A DNA stretch of 32,078 nt from Saprospiraceae bacterium. Lineage in GTDB: Bacteria; Bacteroidota; Bacteroidia; Chitinophagales; Saprospiraceae. The translations under genes were made by a program, and so were the position numbers. Under the pieces are notes generated by a model. That model was given only the letters and a program-made list of their open reading frames with translations, searched no databases and was not told the origin of the DNA. Location: positions 1 through 32,078 of the forward strand of contig JAHDCJ010000007.1 of the NCBI GenBank assembly GCA_020629935.1. Direction: 5' to 3'. Of this stretch, positions 16,076 to 23,786 are shown piece by piece (position 1 is the stretch's first letter; each line of letters begins with the position of its first letter).

Positions 16076-18496
16076 ATGTTTAATATAAAATCTAATCTTA
16101 AAACTATACCCCTCATTCTAAGTATTCTGCTTTCTACTTCTTTGGCATTTGGTCAAACCACCACCATTGCTGGTACAGTAACCGATGCAAGTAATAATGA
16201 AACACTTTATGGTGTCGAAGTAATTCTAAATGATGGCGAATCAGGAACAACTACGGATGATAATGGCAAATATCTTTTAACTACCCAAGCGGGTCAACAA
16301 AAAATTTCTTTCGCTTACATTGGCTTTGATCAAGTAGACACCATCATTACCGTTAATGCTAATGAAAATATCCAGTTAGACATTCAAGTTGGCGAACGAG
16401 CAGAAAATTTAGAAGTAATTGTAGTCAGTGGTAGTAAATATGACACCAAACAAAAAGAGGTTCCAGTAACGATTGAAGTCATCACCCCAGACATTATCAA
16501 CAAAAATAATGTAACCTCCCTTGCAGATGTCATCGAACGGATTCCTGGGGTAGAAATTACCGACGGTCAAGCGAATATTCGAAGTGGAAGTGGTTATGCT
16601 TATGGCGCAGGTAGTCGGGTTTCTGTTATCCTAGATGACCAACCCCTATTGTCTGCCGAATTGAGCGATGCCAAATGGAATTTTATTCCTATTGAAAATG
16701 CACAACAAATTGAAGTCATTAAAGGCTCAGCCTCTGTACTTTATGGTTCTTCTGCTTTAAATGGTATTATTCATGTGCGAACGGCCTATCCCACAGATAA
16801 ACCTTTTACTAGTGTAAGTTTATATGGTGGTGTTTATAACGCTCCTAGAGATCGACGTAGCAAATGGTGGGGAGTAAACGAAGAAATTAGACAACCCTTC
16901 CAAACGGGAATCTATTTTGCACATCGACAAAAAATAAAAGATAACTTTGATCTTGTGGCCGGCATGAACGGGCATTGGTTGGATAGTCCTGTAAAAGGCG
17001 CGGATGAAAGACGATTTCGAGCCAACTTAAATACAAGAGTCCGTCTGCCCAATAATGACAAAATTACTTTTGGAATCAACGGTAGTGTAATGTACCATGA
17101 ATTAGGAAACTTCTTCCTTTGGGAAGATGGAGACACCATGAATTATATCCATATCAACAATCCTTTTGGAAGAGATAATTATACCTCTACCACCCTTGAT
17201 CCTTGGGTAACCATTTTTGATAAAAAAGAAAATCGTCATACCGTCAAAGGACGATTATTTAATATCTCTAAACAACGAAAAGGAAATCCAAACTCGACCA
17301 ATTATATTGCCTCTACAGAATATCAATTTCTCCGAAAATTTAAAACAGGATGGAATTTTACTGCGGGTGCTTTAGGTCAATTTTTATGGGTGCGAAGTCT
17401 TTTGTTTCAACGAGATGAAGATCAAATTCCAGGTGAACCTTTCCCTATGATCAAAGGAGCTTCTGGTGCAGTTTATTCACAAGTCGATAAAAAATTCTTT
17501 GATAAATTAATTGTCACCTTGGGAGGCCGTTGGGAAACTTTCCGTATTGCAGGCGAGCAAAATACAGCATTGCCTGTATTTCGAACGGGGTTAAATTACG
17601 ATGCAGGCAAAGGAAATAATATTCGTGCTTCATTTGGACAAGGCTATCGGGTACCTAGTTTTGCCGAACGATTTATCGACCAAGATATTACAGACGATGT
17701 CAATGTTTTACCAAATCCTGAACTAAGACCAGAAAGTGGTTGGAGTGCAGAAATTGGCTATAAAAAAACCATCACCAAAGATAAATGGAAAGGGCATTTT
17801 GATGCCGCTTTTTTCTGGATGGAATATAAAGACATGACTGAGTTTTATTTTGATGTACATTATCCTGACACTTTAGTTGAGCCAGATTTCCAAGATCTCC
17901 TCCGTTATATTGGATTTAAATCCATTAATGTAAGTCAAGCTAGAATTGCGGGCTACGAAGTTTCGCTTTTCGGTTCTGGAAAAATTGGGCCAATTCCAAT
18001 TCGTCTTTGGACAGGTTATACTTATACGCTTCCTGTAGATTTGAGTCGAGATTCCACCAATGCGAATATTGGTACTTACCTTGGAAATTTTGCGCAAGGA
18101 ATGTTCAAAGTAGATTCTGCGCTAGCTGGTGGTATGCTTAAATATCGTAGTTTACATACCGCGCGTTTTGACATTGAAGGAGACATAAATAATTTTACTA
18201 TTGGACTTGCCCTAAACTACAACAGCTATATGCATGCCGTAGATGAAGTCTTGGTAGGAGAAGGAGAATTTGGTCCATTGATCCAACAGTTAGGTGTTAT
18301 TAATGGGATCGACACTTGGAGAGAAGCACATCCCAAAGGAGATCCAGTCGTGGATTTACGCTTGGCTTATCTATTAAAAGATCATCATAAATTTCACTTT
18401 GTAACCAACAATCTTTTTAATCGAGAATATACCGATCGACCTGGAAAAATGGCTTTAACTCGTTCGTTTAATTTTAAATATCAATTGACCTTTTAG
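16076..18496 (+). CDS. TonB-dependent outer membrane receptor
   Basis: An 806-residue outer membrane transporter energised by TonB. The signal peptide covers about residues 1-26 (ending AFGQ). A carboxypeptidase-like regulatory beta domain follows (about 30-115; AGTVTDASNNETLYGVEV), the N-terminal extension common in Bacteroidota receptors. The plug begins near 125 (KEVPVTIEVITPDII, then LADVIERIPGVEI and VIKGSASVLYGSSALNG). The remaining residues form a 22-strand-type barrel that ends in an aromatic C-terminus (FKYQLTF). No SusD partner adjoins it, so it is more like a siderophore, metal or cofactor receptor than a polysaccharide system, but the ligand cannot be read from sequence. It lies 94 bases after nadB without an obvious terminator or TAnnTTTG between them, so readthrough is possible. 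Confidence 0.95.
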   Translation: MFNIKSNLKTIPLILSILLSTSLAFGQTTTIAGTVTDASNNETLYGVEVILNDGESGTTTDDNGKYLLTTQAGQQKISFAYIGFDQVDTIITVNANENIQLDIQVGERAENLEVIVVSGSKYDTKQKEVPVTIEVITPDIINKNNVTSLADVIERIPGVEITDGQANIRSGSGYAYGAGSRVSVILDDQPLLSAELSDAKWNFIPIENAQQIEVIKGSASVLYGSSALNGIIHVRTAYPTDKPFTSVSLYGGVYNAPRDRRSKWWGVNEEIRQPFQTGIYFAHRQKIKDNFDLVAGMNGHWLDSPVKGADERRFRANLNTRVRLPNNDKITFGINGSVMYHELGNFFLWEDGDTMNYIHINNPFGRDNYTSTTLDPWVTIFDKKENRHTVKGRLFNISKQRKGNPNSTNYIASTEYQFLRKFKTGWNFTAGALGQFLWVRSLLFQRDEDQIPGEPFPMIKGASGAVYSQVDKKFFDKLIVTLGGRWETFRIAGEQNTALPVFRTGLNYDAGKGNNIRASFGQGYRVPSFAERFIDQDITDDVNVLPNPELRPESGWSAEIGYKKTITKDKWKGHFDAAFFWMEYKDMTEFYFDVHYPDTLVEPDFQDLLRYIGFKSINVSQARIAGYEVSLFGSGKIGPIPIRLWTGYTYTLPVDLSRDSTNANIGTYLGNFAQGMFKVDSALAGGMLKYRSLHTARFDIEGDINNFTIGLALNYNSYMHAVDEVLVGEGEFGPLIQQLGVINGIDTWREAHPKGDPVVDLRLAYLLKDHHKFHFVTNNLFNREYTDRPGKMALTRSFNFKYQLTF

Positions 18497-18543
18497 ACAA
18501 AAAGTAAGCGGATTTGATGCTAGCTTTCCCTTAGTATTTTTTT

Positions 18544-18672
18544 GGGGCCATCCCTTCGGGTCGTTACGCTACAGCGCTCGTTATTCACTCGGCTAGCCCT
18601 TCCTTGCGTCTGGGCTATCTGCTCCATTCGTCGCACCCTTCCGCATCACTTGTCCGGTTTTCAGCAGGCTGT
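18544..18672. repeat. GC-rich intergenic element, probably a dispersed Bacteroidota repeat
   Basis: About 130 bases much richer in G+C than the surroundings, between the convergent receptor and polytopic-protein genes. It contains the mini-hairpin CCCTTCGGG (18552-18560), the inverted repeat TAGCCC (18594-18599)/GGGCTA (18612-18617) with a 12-base loop, AGCGCT, and two TCGTTA copies. No start-to-stop ORF of note crosses it. Very similar strings (CCCGAAGGGATGGCCCC, GGAAGGGCTAGCCGAG on the minus strand) are, to my recollection, common between genes in this phylum. The family assignment is therefore from memory. Confidence 0.6.
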
Positions 18673-18702
18673 TTAACTTAACTCATCAACCGTTGATGAT
18701 GA

Positions 18703-20055
18703 TTAGAGAGTCATTTCAGAATCAAGAATATCTTCATGATCTGGTCTCACTATTTTCATTTCAGTACTATCTGGAGGATAAAGCGCTTGGTAAACCATCC
18801 AGGCGGTTAGGCAACCCATAAAGGCGAAATAAAAATTACCTCCAAGTAATTCTATCCCTAAATACCATTTAAGTCCTGCAGAAGCAAAATACAATACACA
18901 TAAATAAAGAAGAGCCATTTTATTCTTAAGCATCATTACATACATGGCACATACAATAATTGGAGTGATAATATTAATGGCAGCTAATTCTGTACTTCCA
19001 AAAGTTCGACTTAGACCAAAAGCAAGAAAAGAAAAGAAGGCACTAGCAATCAATAAAAAAACGATCGTACTTACAATTCGCTCTCTTCCATTATCTTCAA
19101 AATTAAATTTCTTCTGTTTTTCTTTTCCTTCCGTTAATAAAATAAAGAAAGGAATTAAATTGATAAAAGGAGTGAAACTAAATAGGTATTTTAAACCAAT
19201 AATTCTATTGGTGCTTTTCAATCTACGCATGACCAATCGAGAAAGCAAAGTAATTGATCCTATGGATACTACAAGTCCATTAATCAACATATTCACTTGC
19301 CAACCCCAAATGCTATAAGAAATTCCTGTATTTAAAACAAAGCTCAATGAACTTCCTATCCCACAGATTAATAAAATAAAATACAACCAATACCCTCCGA
19401 TAAATGGCCCTACAGGAAGATAGTTTTTCAAACCTAACCAATCTCCTTTTGCTTTTTCAAAATTATCTTTCTTTGCAAAGGATTCTCCTAGATAGATAAA
19501 ATAATACAACACAAAAGGGACCATGATCGCACCTATACAATAAGTCAAAGATTCATCAATTTCTCTATAAAAAAGGCGAAAAACGTCACGACTAAATTGA
19601 TGATAGCAATTTTCTGCTGCTGCCGCAAAATACCCACATCCAAACAAAACGACTACAGGCAAAATTCCATTTCTATGCCATAATCCTCGAACGATTCCAT
19701 ATATCGCAAACAATGGAAAAAATCCCAAGGCCACCCGAAGCAAATGATGGTCTTGATTTCCTAATCGATGAAAAATAAAAGTTAACAAGATTTGAGTTAC
19801 CACTCCAATAACAAAGAAGGCAATAGCCTTATCTCTTTCTCTTTTAATTATAAAAGGAAAACTAAATATAATCCCATTCGTTAGTAAACCTAATGATCGG
19901 TAAAGTAAGGGTGATTTCATACTATCAATAAAATCAACGCCCTCTTTATAACCTAGATAATTCCATTTATAACCTACAAAATAATTGAAGATTAGAATCA
20001 ATCCAGGTATAAAAGAAAACTGAAGAACCGTTTTTTGTTTTGCTGTAAATTTCAT
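18703..20055 (-). CDS. Polytopic membrane protein of unknown function
   Basis: A 450-residue integral membrane protein with roughly twelve hydrophobic segments separated by short charged loops, ending in an acidic cytoplasmic-type tail (DHEDILDSEM). I recognise no transporter signature. Isolated features include a histidine-rich loop (RLGNQDHHLLR, about 97-107) and AAAAENCYHQFSRD (about 144-157), whose polar residues sit near membrane segments. It reads in the same direction as the metalloprotease gene upstream, but a strong terminator separates them, so it is probably transcribed from its own promoter, which I could not identify. The start ATG at 20055 directly precedes the first membrane segment. 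Confidence 0.8.
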   Translation of the reverse strand: MKFTAKQKTVLQFSFIPGLILIFNYFVGYKWNYLGYKEGVDFIDSMKSPLLYRSLGLLTNGIIFSFPFIIKRERDKAIAFFVIGVVTQILLTFIFHRLGNQDHHLLRVALGFFPLFAIYGIVRGLWHRNGILPVVVLFGCGYFAAAAENCYHQFSRDVFRLFYREIDESLTYCIGAIMVPFVLYYFIYLGESFAKKDNFEKAKGDWLGLKNYLPVGPFIGGYWLYFILLICGIGSSLSFVLNTGISYSIWGWQVNMLINGLVVSIGSITLLSRLVMRRLKSTNRIIGLKYLFSFTPFINLIPFFILLTEGKEKQKKFNFEDNGRERIVSTIVFLLIASAFFSFLAFGLSRTFGSTELAAINIITPIIVCAMYVMMLKNKMALLYLCVLYFASAGLKWYLGIELLGGNFYFAFMGCLTAWMVYQALYPPDSTEMKIVRPDHEDILDSEMTL

Positions 20056-20071
20056 ACTTGATAAAATAAAA

Positions 20072-20096
20072 AAGCCCTAGCAAGATACTAGGGCTT
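20072..20096 (-). terminator. Terminator of the metalloprotease gene
   Basis: AAGCCCTAG and CTAGGGCTT form a perfect 9-bp stem with a 7-base loop. On the minus strand it is followed by TTTTATTTT. It lies in the 63-base gap between the protease stop and the next leftward gene. Confidence 0.9.
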
Positions 20097-20118
20097 ATCA
20101 AAGATAAAAAATCTAATC

Positions 20119-21441
20119 TTATTTTGAAATCATTAATTTTTCTGCGAAGGCATTTTCAGCAGTTCGTACTTCAATCAAATACATTCCATTGCTTAAATGA
20201 TTTAAGTCTGCGGTATAATTAGCGGCTCGCGCATTGGATTGAGCAATTTCTTTTACTGTTTGACCCAATAAGTTTTTAACCGTAACCTGATAATCCATTC
20301 CTTCTTCATTCAATAAATCTATCTGAATAAACCCAGTGCTTGGGTTAGGAAAAATAGAAAGGTCATTTTTATTAATTGCAAAGTTTTGAGTACTTGTAGA
20401 ACTTTCCAAAGGTAAATCCGCTCTAGGGCCTTCTAGCACACCACGAACAATATCAATTTGTCCTTGAGTAAAACTATTCATACAAGATTCTGCCGAATAA
20501 TCCATAAAGTTTTCGATCATATCGATCATATCTCCTGGAGCTCCAGCATCGCAAGTATTTCGTGTAAAATCACAATCAAAATTCGCTTGTGAGCCACTAT
20601 TGGGCGTATCTAACACGCCGTCATCATCTCCACAGCTATCTCCTCCAAGTAATCCTCCTCCATCTCCCCATATGTGTCGAAGACCAAGATAATGCCCCAC
20701 TTCATGGGTCATTGTTCGTCCTCGAATATCGAGTACTCCAGTTCCTACATCAATCGGGTTTGGATTATTACTTCCTACCGTTCGGTAATCGACTACAATA
20801 CCTTCTAAGTCTGCACTAGGTGCTTCTGAACCTGCTGGCCAATTCGATAATCCTGCTGGAGGATAAGCATAGCCTAAAATTTGCCCTAGAGGAATTCCAT
20901 AAAGCGTTAATGGCTGTAATTCACAAATCCAAATATTCATATAATTTTGAGTATCCCAAGAATCACTTCCTCCCATGGAGGTATTTTTTACTTCATCTGG
21001 AAGTCCGGTCAAACTAGGTTCAAAATCATTGGTCGTATTTACGCGAACAATTTGTTCTAATTGGAATTCAACCATAGGGTCACCCACTACAGGAAGGAAG
21101 TCCGCTCGTACATCTGCTGCATCCGCATTCATTCTACGATAATCTGCATTTAGTCCAGCGATTTGGTTTAGGATAATACTATCTGCAAGATTTTCTTCAG
21201 CATCTTTCCAAACCACGTGCACCACTACCGGTATGGTATAGACACTTGATGCATTTCTAGTTAAAGCGCCTTTTTGTTTTGCTTGGTCAAAAGTATTACG
21301 AACAGCTTCATTAAAACCTGGGTGTTGATTTTCAACAGTTTCTAAAACCAATTCATGACCACAAAGTATATGAGATTGGGCTTCAACATTTCCCAGGTAT
21401 AAAAAGGAAATAAGAAAAAAGGATAATAGAATTTTTTTCAT
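20119..21441 (-). CDS. Secreted zinc metalloprotease (M43 / pappalysin-like) with T9SS sorting domain
   Basis: Exported protease. The signal peptide is residues 1 to about 21 (ending VEAQ). The catalytic domain contains the extended zinc motif HEVGHYLGLRH (246-256), with three zinc ligands and the catalytic Glu, and a Met-turn in NFMDYS (311-316). Together these place it in the metzincin clan, closest to M43 cytophagalysin/pappalysin-type enzymes. Cysteines at about 270, 290, 297 and 320 could form the disulfides usual in this group. A linker leads to a C-terminal domain (about 358-440; LSIFPNPSTG, LSNGMYLIEV, KLMISK) with the hallmarks of the type A sorting signal for type IX secretion, so the protein should be exported to the cell surface or medium. 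The substrate is unknown; degradation of external protein is likely. Confidence 0.94.
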   Translation of the reverse strand: MKKILLSFFLISFLYLGNVEAQSHILCGHELVLETVENQHPGFNEAVRNTFDQAKQKGALTRNASSVYTIPVVVHVVWKDAEENLADSIILNQIAGLNADYRRMNADAADVRADFLPVVGDPMVEFQLEQIVRVNTTNDFEPSLTGLPDEVKNTSMGGSDSWDTQNYMNIWICELQPLTLYGIPLGQILGYAYPPAGLSNWPAGSEAPSADLEGIVVDYRTVGSNNPNPIDVGTGVLDIRGRTMTHEVGHYLGLRHIWGDGGGLLGGDSCGDDDGVLDTPNSGSQANFDCDFTRNTCDAGAPGDMIDMIENFMDYSAESCMNSFTQGQIDIVRGVLEGPRADLPLESSTSTQNFAINKNDLSIFPNPSTGFIQIDLLNEEGMDYQVTVKNLLGQTVKEIAQSNARAANYTADLNHLSNGMYLIEVRTAENAFAEKLMISK

Positions 21442-21605
21442 TAGGATTTGTTTTTTGCTTTTATGCGCTGGAGGTATTATGAACTCCCCCCCTACATGAA
21501 TTTTATATATCCCTTAAAAATACATAAATATGATTAGAATATATGAACAACTTCACAGAAAAAAAGGGACAATGAAAGGAAGAATATCATTTTTAAATAC
21601 ATAAA

Positions 21606-21638
21606 AAAAGCTACTTCCTTTTACAGAAAGTAGCTTTT
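21606..21638 (-). terminator. Terminator of the HU gene
   Basis: AAAAGCTACTT and AAGTAGCTTTT pair over 11 bp around an 11-base loop, with further As on the plus strand giving a T-run leftward. It lies 35 bases after the HU stop codon. Confidence 0.88.
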
Positions 21639-21672
21639 CCTAATATTTTATTAGGGGTTATTCTATAAACAA

Positions 21673-21945
21673 TTAGTTTACAGCTCCTGTTAATTCTTTA
21701 CCAGGCTTAAATTTTACTACATTTTTAGCAGCAATTTGAATTGTCTTACCTGTTTGAGGATTTCTTCCTGCTCTAGCAGGTCGGTGGTTTACAGAATATG
21801 TACCAAATCCTACAAGAGTAACTTTATTTCCTCCTTTTAATGAGTCAGAAATTGCAGTTAACGTAGCGTTTAAGGCTTCAGTCGCTTGTGCTTTAGATAA
21901 ACTAGCATCTTCGGCAATTTTGTTGATAAGGTCGCCTTTGTTCAT
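21673..21945 (-). CDS. hup: HU family DNA-binding nucleoid protein
   Basis: A 90-residue HU protein, the usual length for the family, which bends and compacts DNA as a dimer. It opens [12 protein letters not shown], has the helical dimerisation region to about residue 45, then the beta-arm segment with [11 protein letters not shown] and [12 protein letters not shown] (about 60-71), where the proline that intercalates into DNA sits, and finishes with [14 protein letters not shown]. These features separate it from the longer HU-like proteins of Bacteroidota. The gene has an ideal promoter with a 22-bp inverted repeat across its -7 box and its own terminator, so it is a single-gene, probably highly expressed unit. 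Confidence 0.97.
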   Translation of the reverse strand: MNKGDLINKIAEDASLSKAQATEALNATLTAISDSLKGGNKVTLVGFGTYSVNHRPARAGRNPQTGKTIQIAAKNVVKFKPGKELTGAVN

Positions 21946-21978
21946 AATGATTATTTTTATTTAGAGTATTAAAAATTC

Positions 21979-22000
21979 AGAGGACAAATTTATATCCTCT
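21979..22000. promoter_or_regulatory. Inverted repeat bracketing the HU -7 box (possible operator)
   Basis: AGAGGA (21979-21984) and TCCTCT (21995-22000) are perfect inverted arms separated by 10 bases that contain the -7 box. Arm centres are 16 bases apart, a spacing that would suit a dimeric regulator. Because the site lies upstream of the expected transcript start it is not simply an RNA hairpin. Confidence 0.45.
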
Positions 22001-22015
22001 TTTGAAAAAAACAAA
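21985..22015 (-). promoter_or_regulatory. Promoter of the HU gene
   Basis: On the minus strand TTTG (22012-22015), a 19-base spacer and TAAATTTG (21985-21992) match the Bacteroidota consensus exactly. The leader is about 30-35 bases long. Confidence 0.85.
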
Positions 22016-22157
22016 TTTTTTATTCAAATATTACTGCAATTAGGCATGAAAAAGGCCATTTTTTGCGTTATTTAACAAGATTTCCAAGCAATCTTTATTA
22101 TTTTTAGGCTTTGGAAGTCAAAAATCACTTAACTACAACTATTCAAATTCATTGATC

Positions 22158-22337
22158 ATGAAAAAGAAATTAGCACTATTACTTGCTTCTGCATTCCTAT
22201 TTTCTCTAGTTTTTAGCGTTTCTTCTTGTAACAAAGATGCTTCTTGCCCAGCATATAAAAGCTTACATAGCAAATCTGGTAAAGAGGGACTATCTACAAA
22301 AAAAGGAAAATCAAATCTTTTCCCCAAAGGGATGTAA
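22158..22337 (+). CDS. Small lipoprotein, 59 aa
   Basis: A short lipoprotein precursor: positively charged start MKKK, a hydrophobic core, and a lipobox VSSC with the lipidated cysteine at 24, leaving a mature peptide of about 36 residues. It contains SCPAYKS and then a basic, Ser/Gly/Lys-rich stretch. The ORF track begins at a TTG at 22152. The ATG at 22158 is the natural start of the signal peptide. From memory, small Bacteroidota lipoproteins with a CP(A/T)Y motif and a basic tail are widespread and uncharacterised, and this one fits. The opposite-strand ORF in the same place is a shadow. It faces the leftward HU gene divergently and the permease gene convergently. Confidence 0.78.
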   Translation: MKKKLALLLASAFLFSLVFSVSSCNKDASCPAYKSLHSKSGKEGLSTKKGKSNLFPKGM

Positions 22338-22419
22338 TTCTTCAATTAACACTTCAAAGTTAAGGACTCTATTTGAATTTTCCAAATTTGTTTAACTTTT
22401 TTGCGTAATTAACGTCACC

Positions 22420-23754
22420 TTATTGCTTTAACCTTGGGTCAAGTGCATCCGTCAATCCTTCTCCAATTAGATTGAATAAGGTTACCGTGATAAAGATGGC
22501 AAATCCAGGAAAAATGGCCATCCACCATGCCGCAGGTGCTTCTCGTGCAATAGCTAATAATTTCCCCCAAGTAATCACTTCTGTAGGTACACCTATTCCT
22601 AAGAACGAAAGGAAAGATTCAATCAGAATGGCTGCCGCAATACCAAATGCAACCGCAATAAATACAGGAGAAAGCGCATTAGGTATGGCGTGTTTTATCA
22701 TAGAACGCATTCTTGAAAATCCTAAAGCGGTAGCTGCTTCAATATATTCTAGCTTACGTACTCGTAATAATTCTGCTCGAATGAATCGAGCGATCCCTGT
22801 CCAACCAACTAATCCAATCACCATCATTACATTAAAAATAGAAGGCTTTGTAATGGCGACTACAGCCAAAATTAACACTAATCGTGGAATAGAATTCACC
22901 ACTTCTATTAATCGAGTTACTAAAATATCTAAAGGAATCGCTACTTTCTTTCCTAAAAATGGAATCTTTTTAAACAGGTAAGCCAGTACATTAGGTATGG
23001 CCATAATAAGAATAAAGATAAGAACTCCCCATCCAATTTGTCCGACAAACTTCCCAAAACCTGTAGATAAGGCATCGCCTATTTCATAACTTCGAGACGT
23101 AAATCCATAAAAGAACGCGGGTAAGAAAAATAATAAATTGAGTATCAACCGCCCTCTAGAGATCTTAAAGTTTTTATCTCCAAAAAATCCAGCGAGTGCG
23201 CCCATTATTATTCCAATGATCACGGCAATTCCCATAGCCACAATACCTACCATAAAAGCGATACGTGTCCCGTGAATCATTCCAGCAGTCAAATCTCGTC
23301 CAATCTCATCCGTGCCCATCCAATGTCGCCAAAAGGTGGACTTCACATCTTGGTTATCAAATGGACCTACGAAGTTGTTTTTATAATCGTGATTGTGAGG
23401 TAAATAGGGTATTATTGGCCAAATGGCAAAACCATAATCAAGATCTTTCCATTCTACATTATGAAATTCTTTGGGCCATTTTCCAATACCTAAACTCACA
23501 CTATATTGCTTTAGCACAGGGAAATAAGTCTTTCCTTGATAGGTACACATGATCGGTTTTTCATTCGCAATAAAATCTGCGAAAATGGCGATCAAGGCCA
23601 AAAACATCACAAAGTATAAGGAATAAAGTGCCCGTTTATTTTTCTTAAACTGCATCTTCACATACTCCCAATAACTGATCTCTGGATTAGATTGAGGTCC
23701 TTGTATACCTTCTTGATCGGCGGCTACTTTTTTATTTTTTCTATTAAAGAACAT
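22420..23754 (-). CDS. Peptide ABC transporter permease, OppC/YejE-like
   Basis: Inner-membrane permease of a peptide/nickel-type ABC importer. In its 444 residues, a cytoplasmic N-terminus of about 40 is followed by a membrane segment, a periplasmic stretch (about 64-145) containing NEKPIMCTYQGKTYFPV, then the family motif HWMGTDEIGRDL (144-155). The ATPase-coupling EAA loop is present (YIEAATALGFSRMRSMIKHAIPNALSP, quoted in parts: EAATALGF, HAIPNALSP). The periplasmic motif resembles E. coli YejE rather than classical OppC. It is longer than the usual roughly 300-340 residues because of that stretch and an additional segment (about 200-270) with a further hydrophobic stretch. It follows the oppB-like gene by 32 bases and appears to be the last gene of the unit. 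No ATPase gene is in the window. Confidence 0.92.
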   Translation of the reverse strand: MFFNRKNKKVAADQEGIQGPQSNPEISYWEYVKMQFKKNKRALYSLYFVMFLALIAIFADFIANEKPIMCTYQGKTYFPVLKQYSVSLGIGKWPKEFHNVEWKDLDYGFAIWPIIPYLPHNHDYKNNFVGPFDNQDVKSTFWRHWMGTDEIGRDLTAGMIHGTRIAFMVGIVAMGIAVIIGIIMGALAGFFGDKNFKISRGRLILNLLFFLPAFFYGFTSRSYEIGDALSTGFGKFVGQIGWGVLIFILIMAIPNVLAYLFKKIPFLGKKVAIPLDILVTRLIEVVNSIPRLVLILAVVAITKPSIFNVMMVIGLVGWTGIARFIRAELLRVRKLEYIEAATALGFSRMRSMIKHAIPNALSPVFIAVAFGIAAAILIESFLSFLGIGVPTEVITWGKLLAIAREAPAAWWMAIFPGFAIFITVTLFNLIGEGLTDALDPRLKQ

Positions 23755-23786
23755 AACTTTAATTTTGGATAATCTGTCTAAATGGA

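Noticed and set aside
18544-18672. Structured RNA gene such as a tRNA, tmRNA or rRNA fragment in the GC-rich element
   Set aside because: No cloverleaf, anticodon arm, tag ORF or recognisable rRNA segment; stems are short. Kept as a repeat instead.
18684-18698. CATCAACCGTTGATG as a terminator for the polytopic protein gene
   Set aside because: The loop would be only three bases on a 6-bp stem and there is no T-run on either strand.
18944-19318. 124-aa plus-strand ORF
   Set aside because: Lies wholly opposite the polytopic membrane protein; its composition is what the reverse complement of hydrophobic codons gives.
22139-22345. 68-aa minus-strand ORF opposite the small lipoprotein
   Set aside because: No signal peptide or motif, while the plus-strand frame has a complete lipoprotein signal and lipobox.
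22472-22981. 169-aa plus-strand ORF
   Set aside because: Antisense shadow of the OppC-like gene; basic, low-complexity, no family resemblance.
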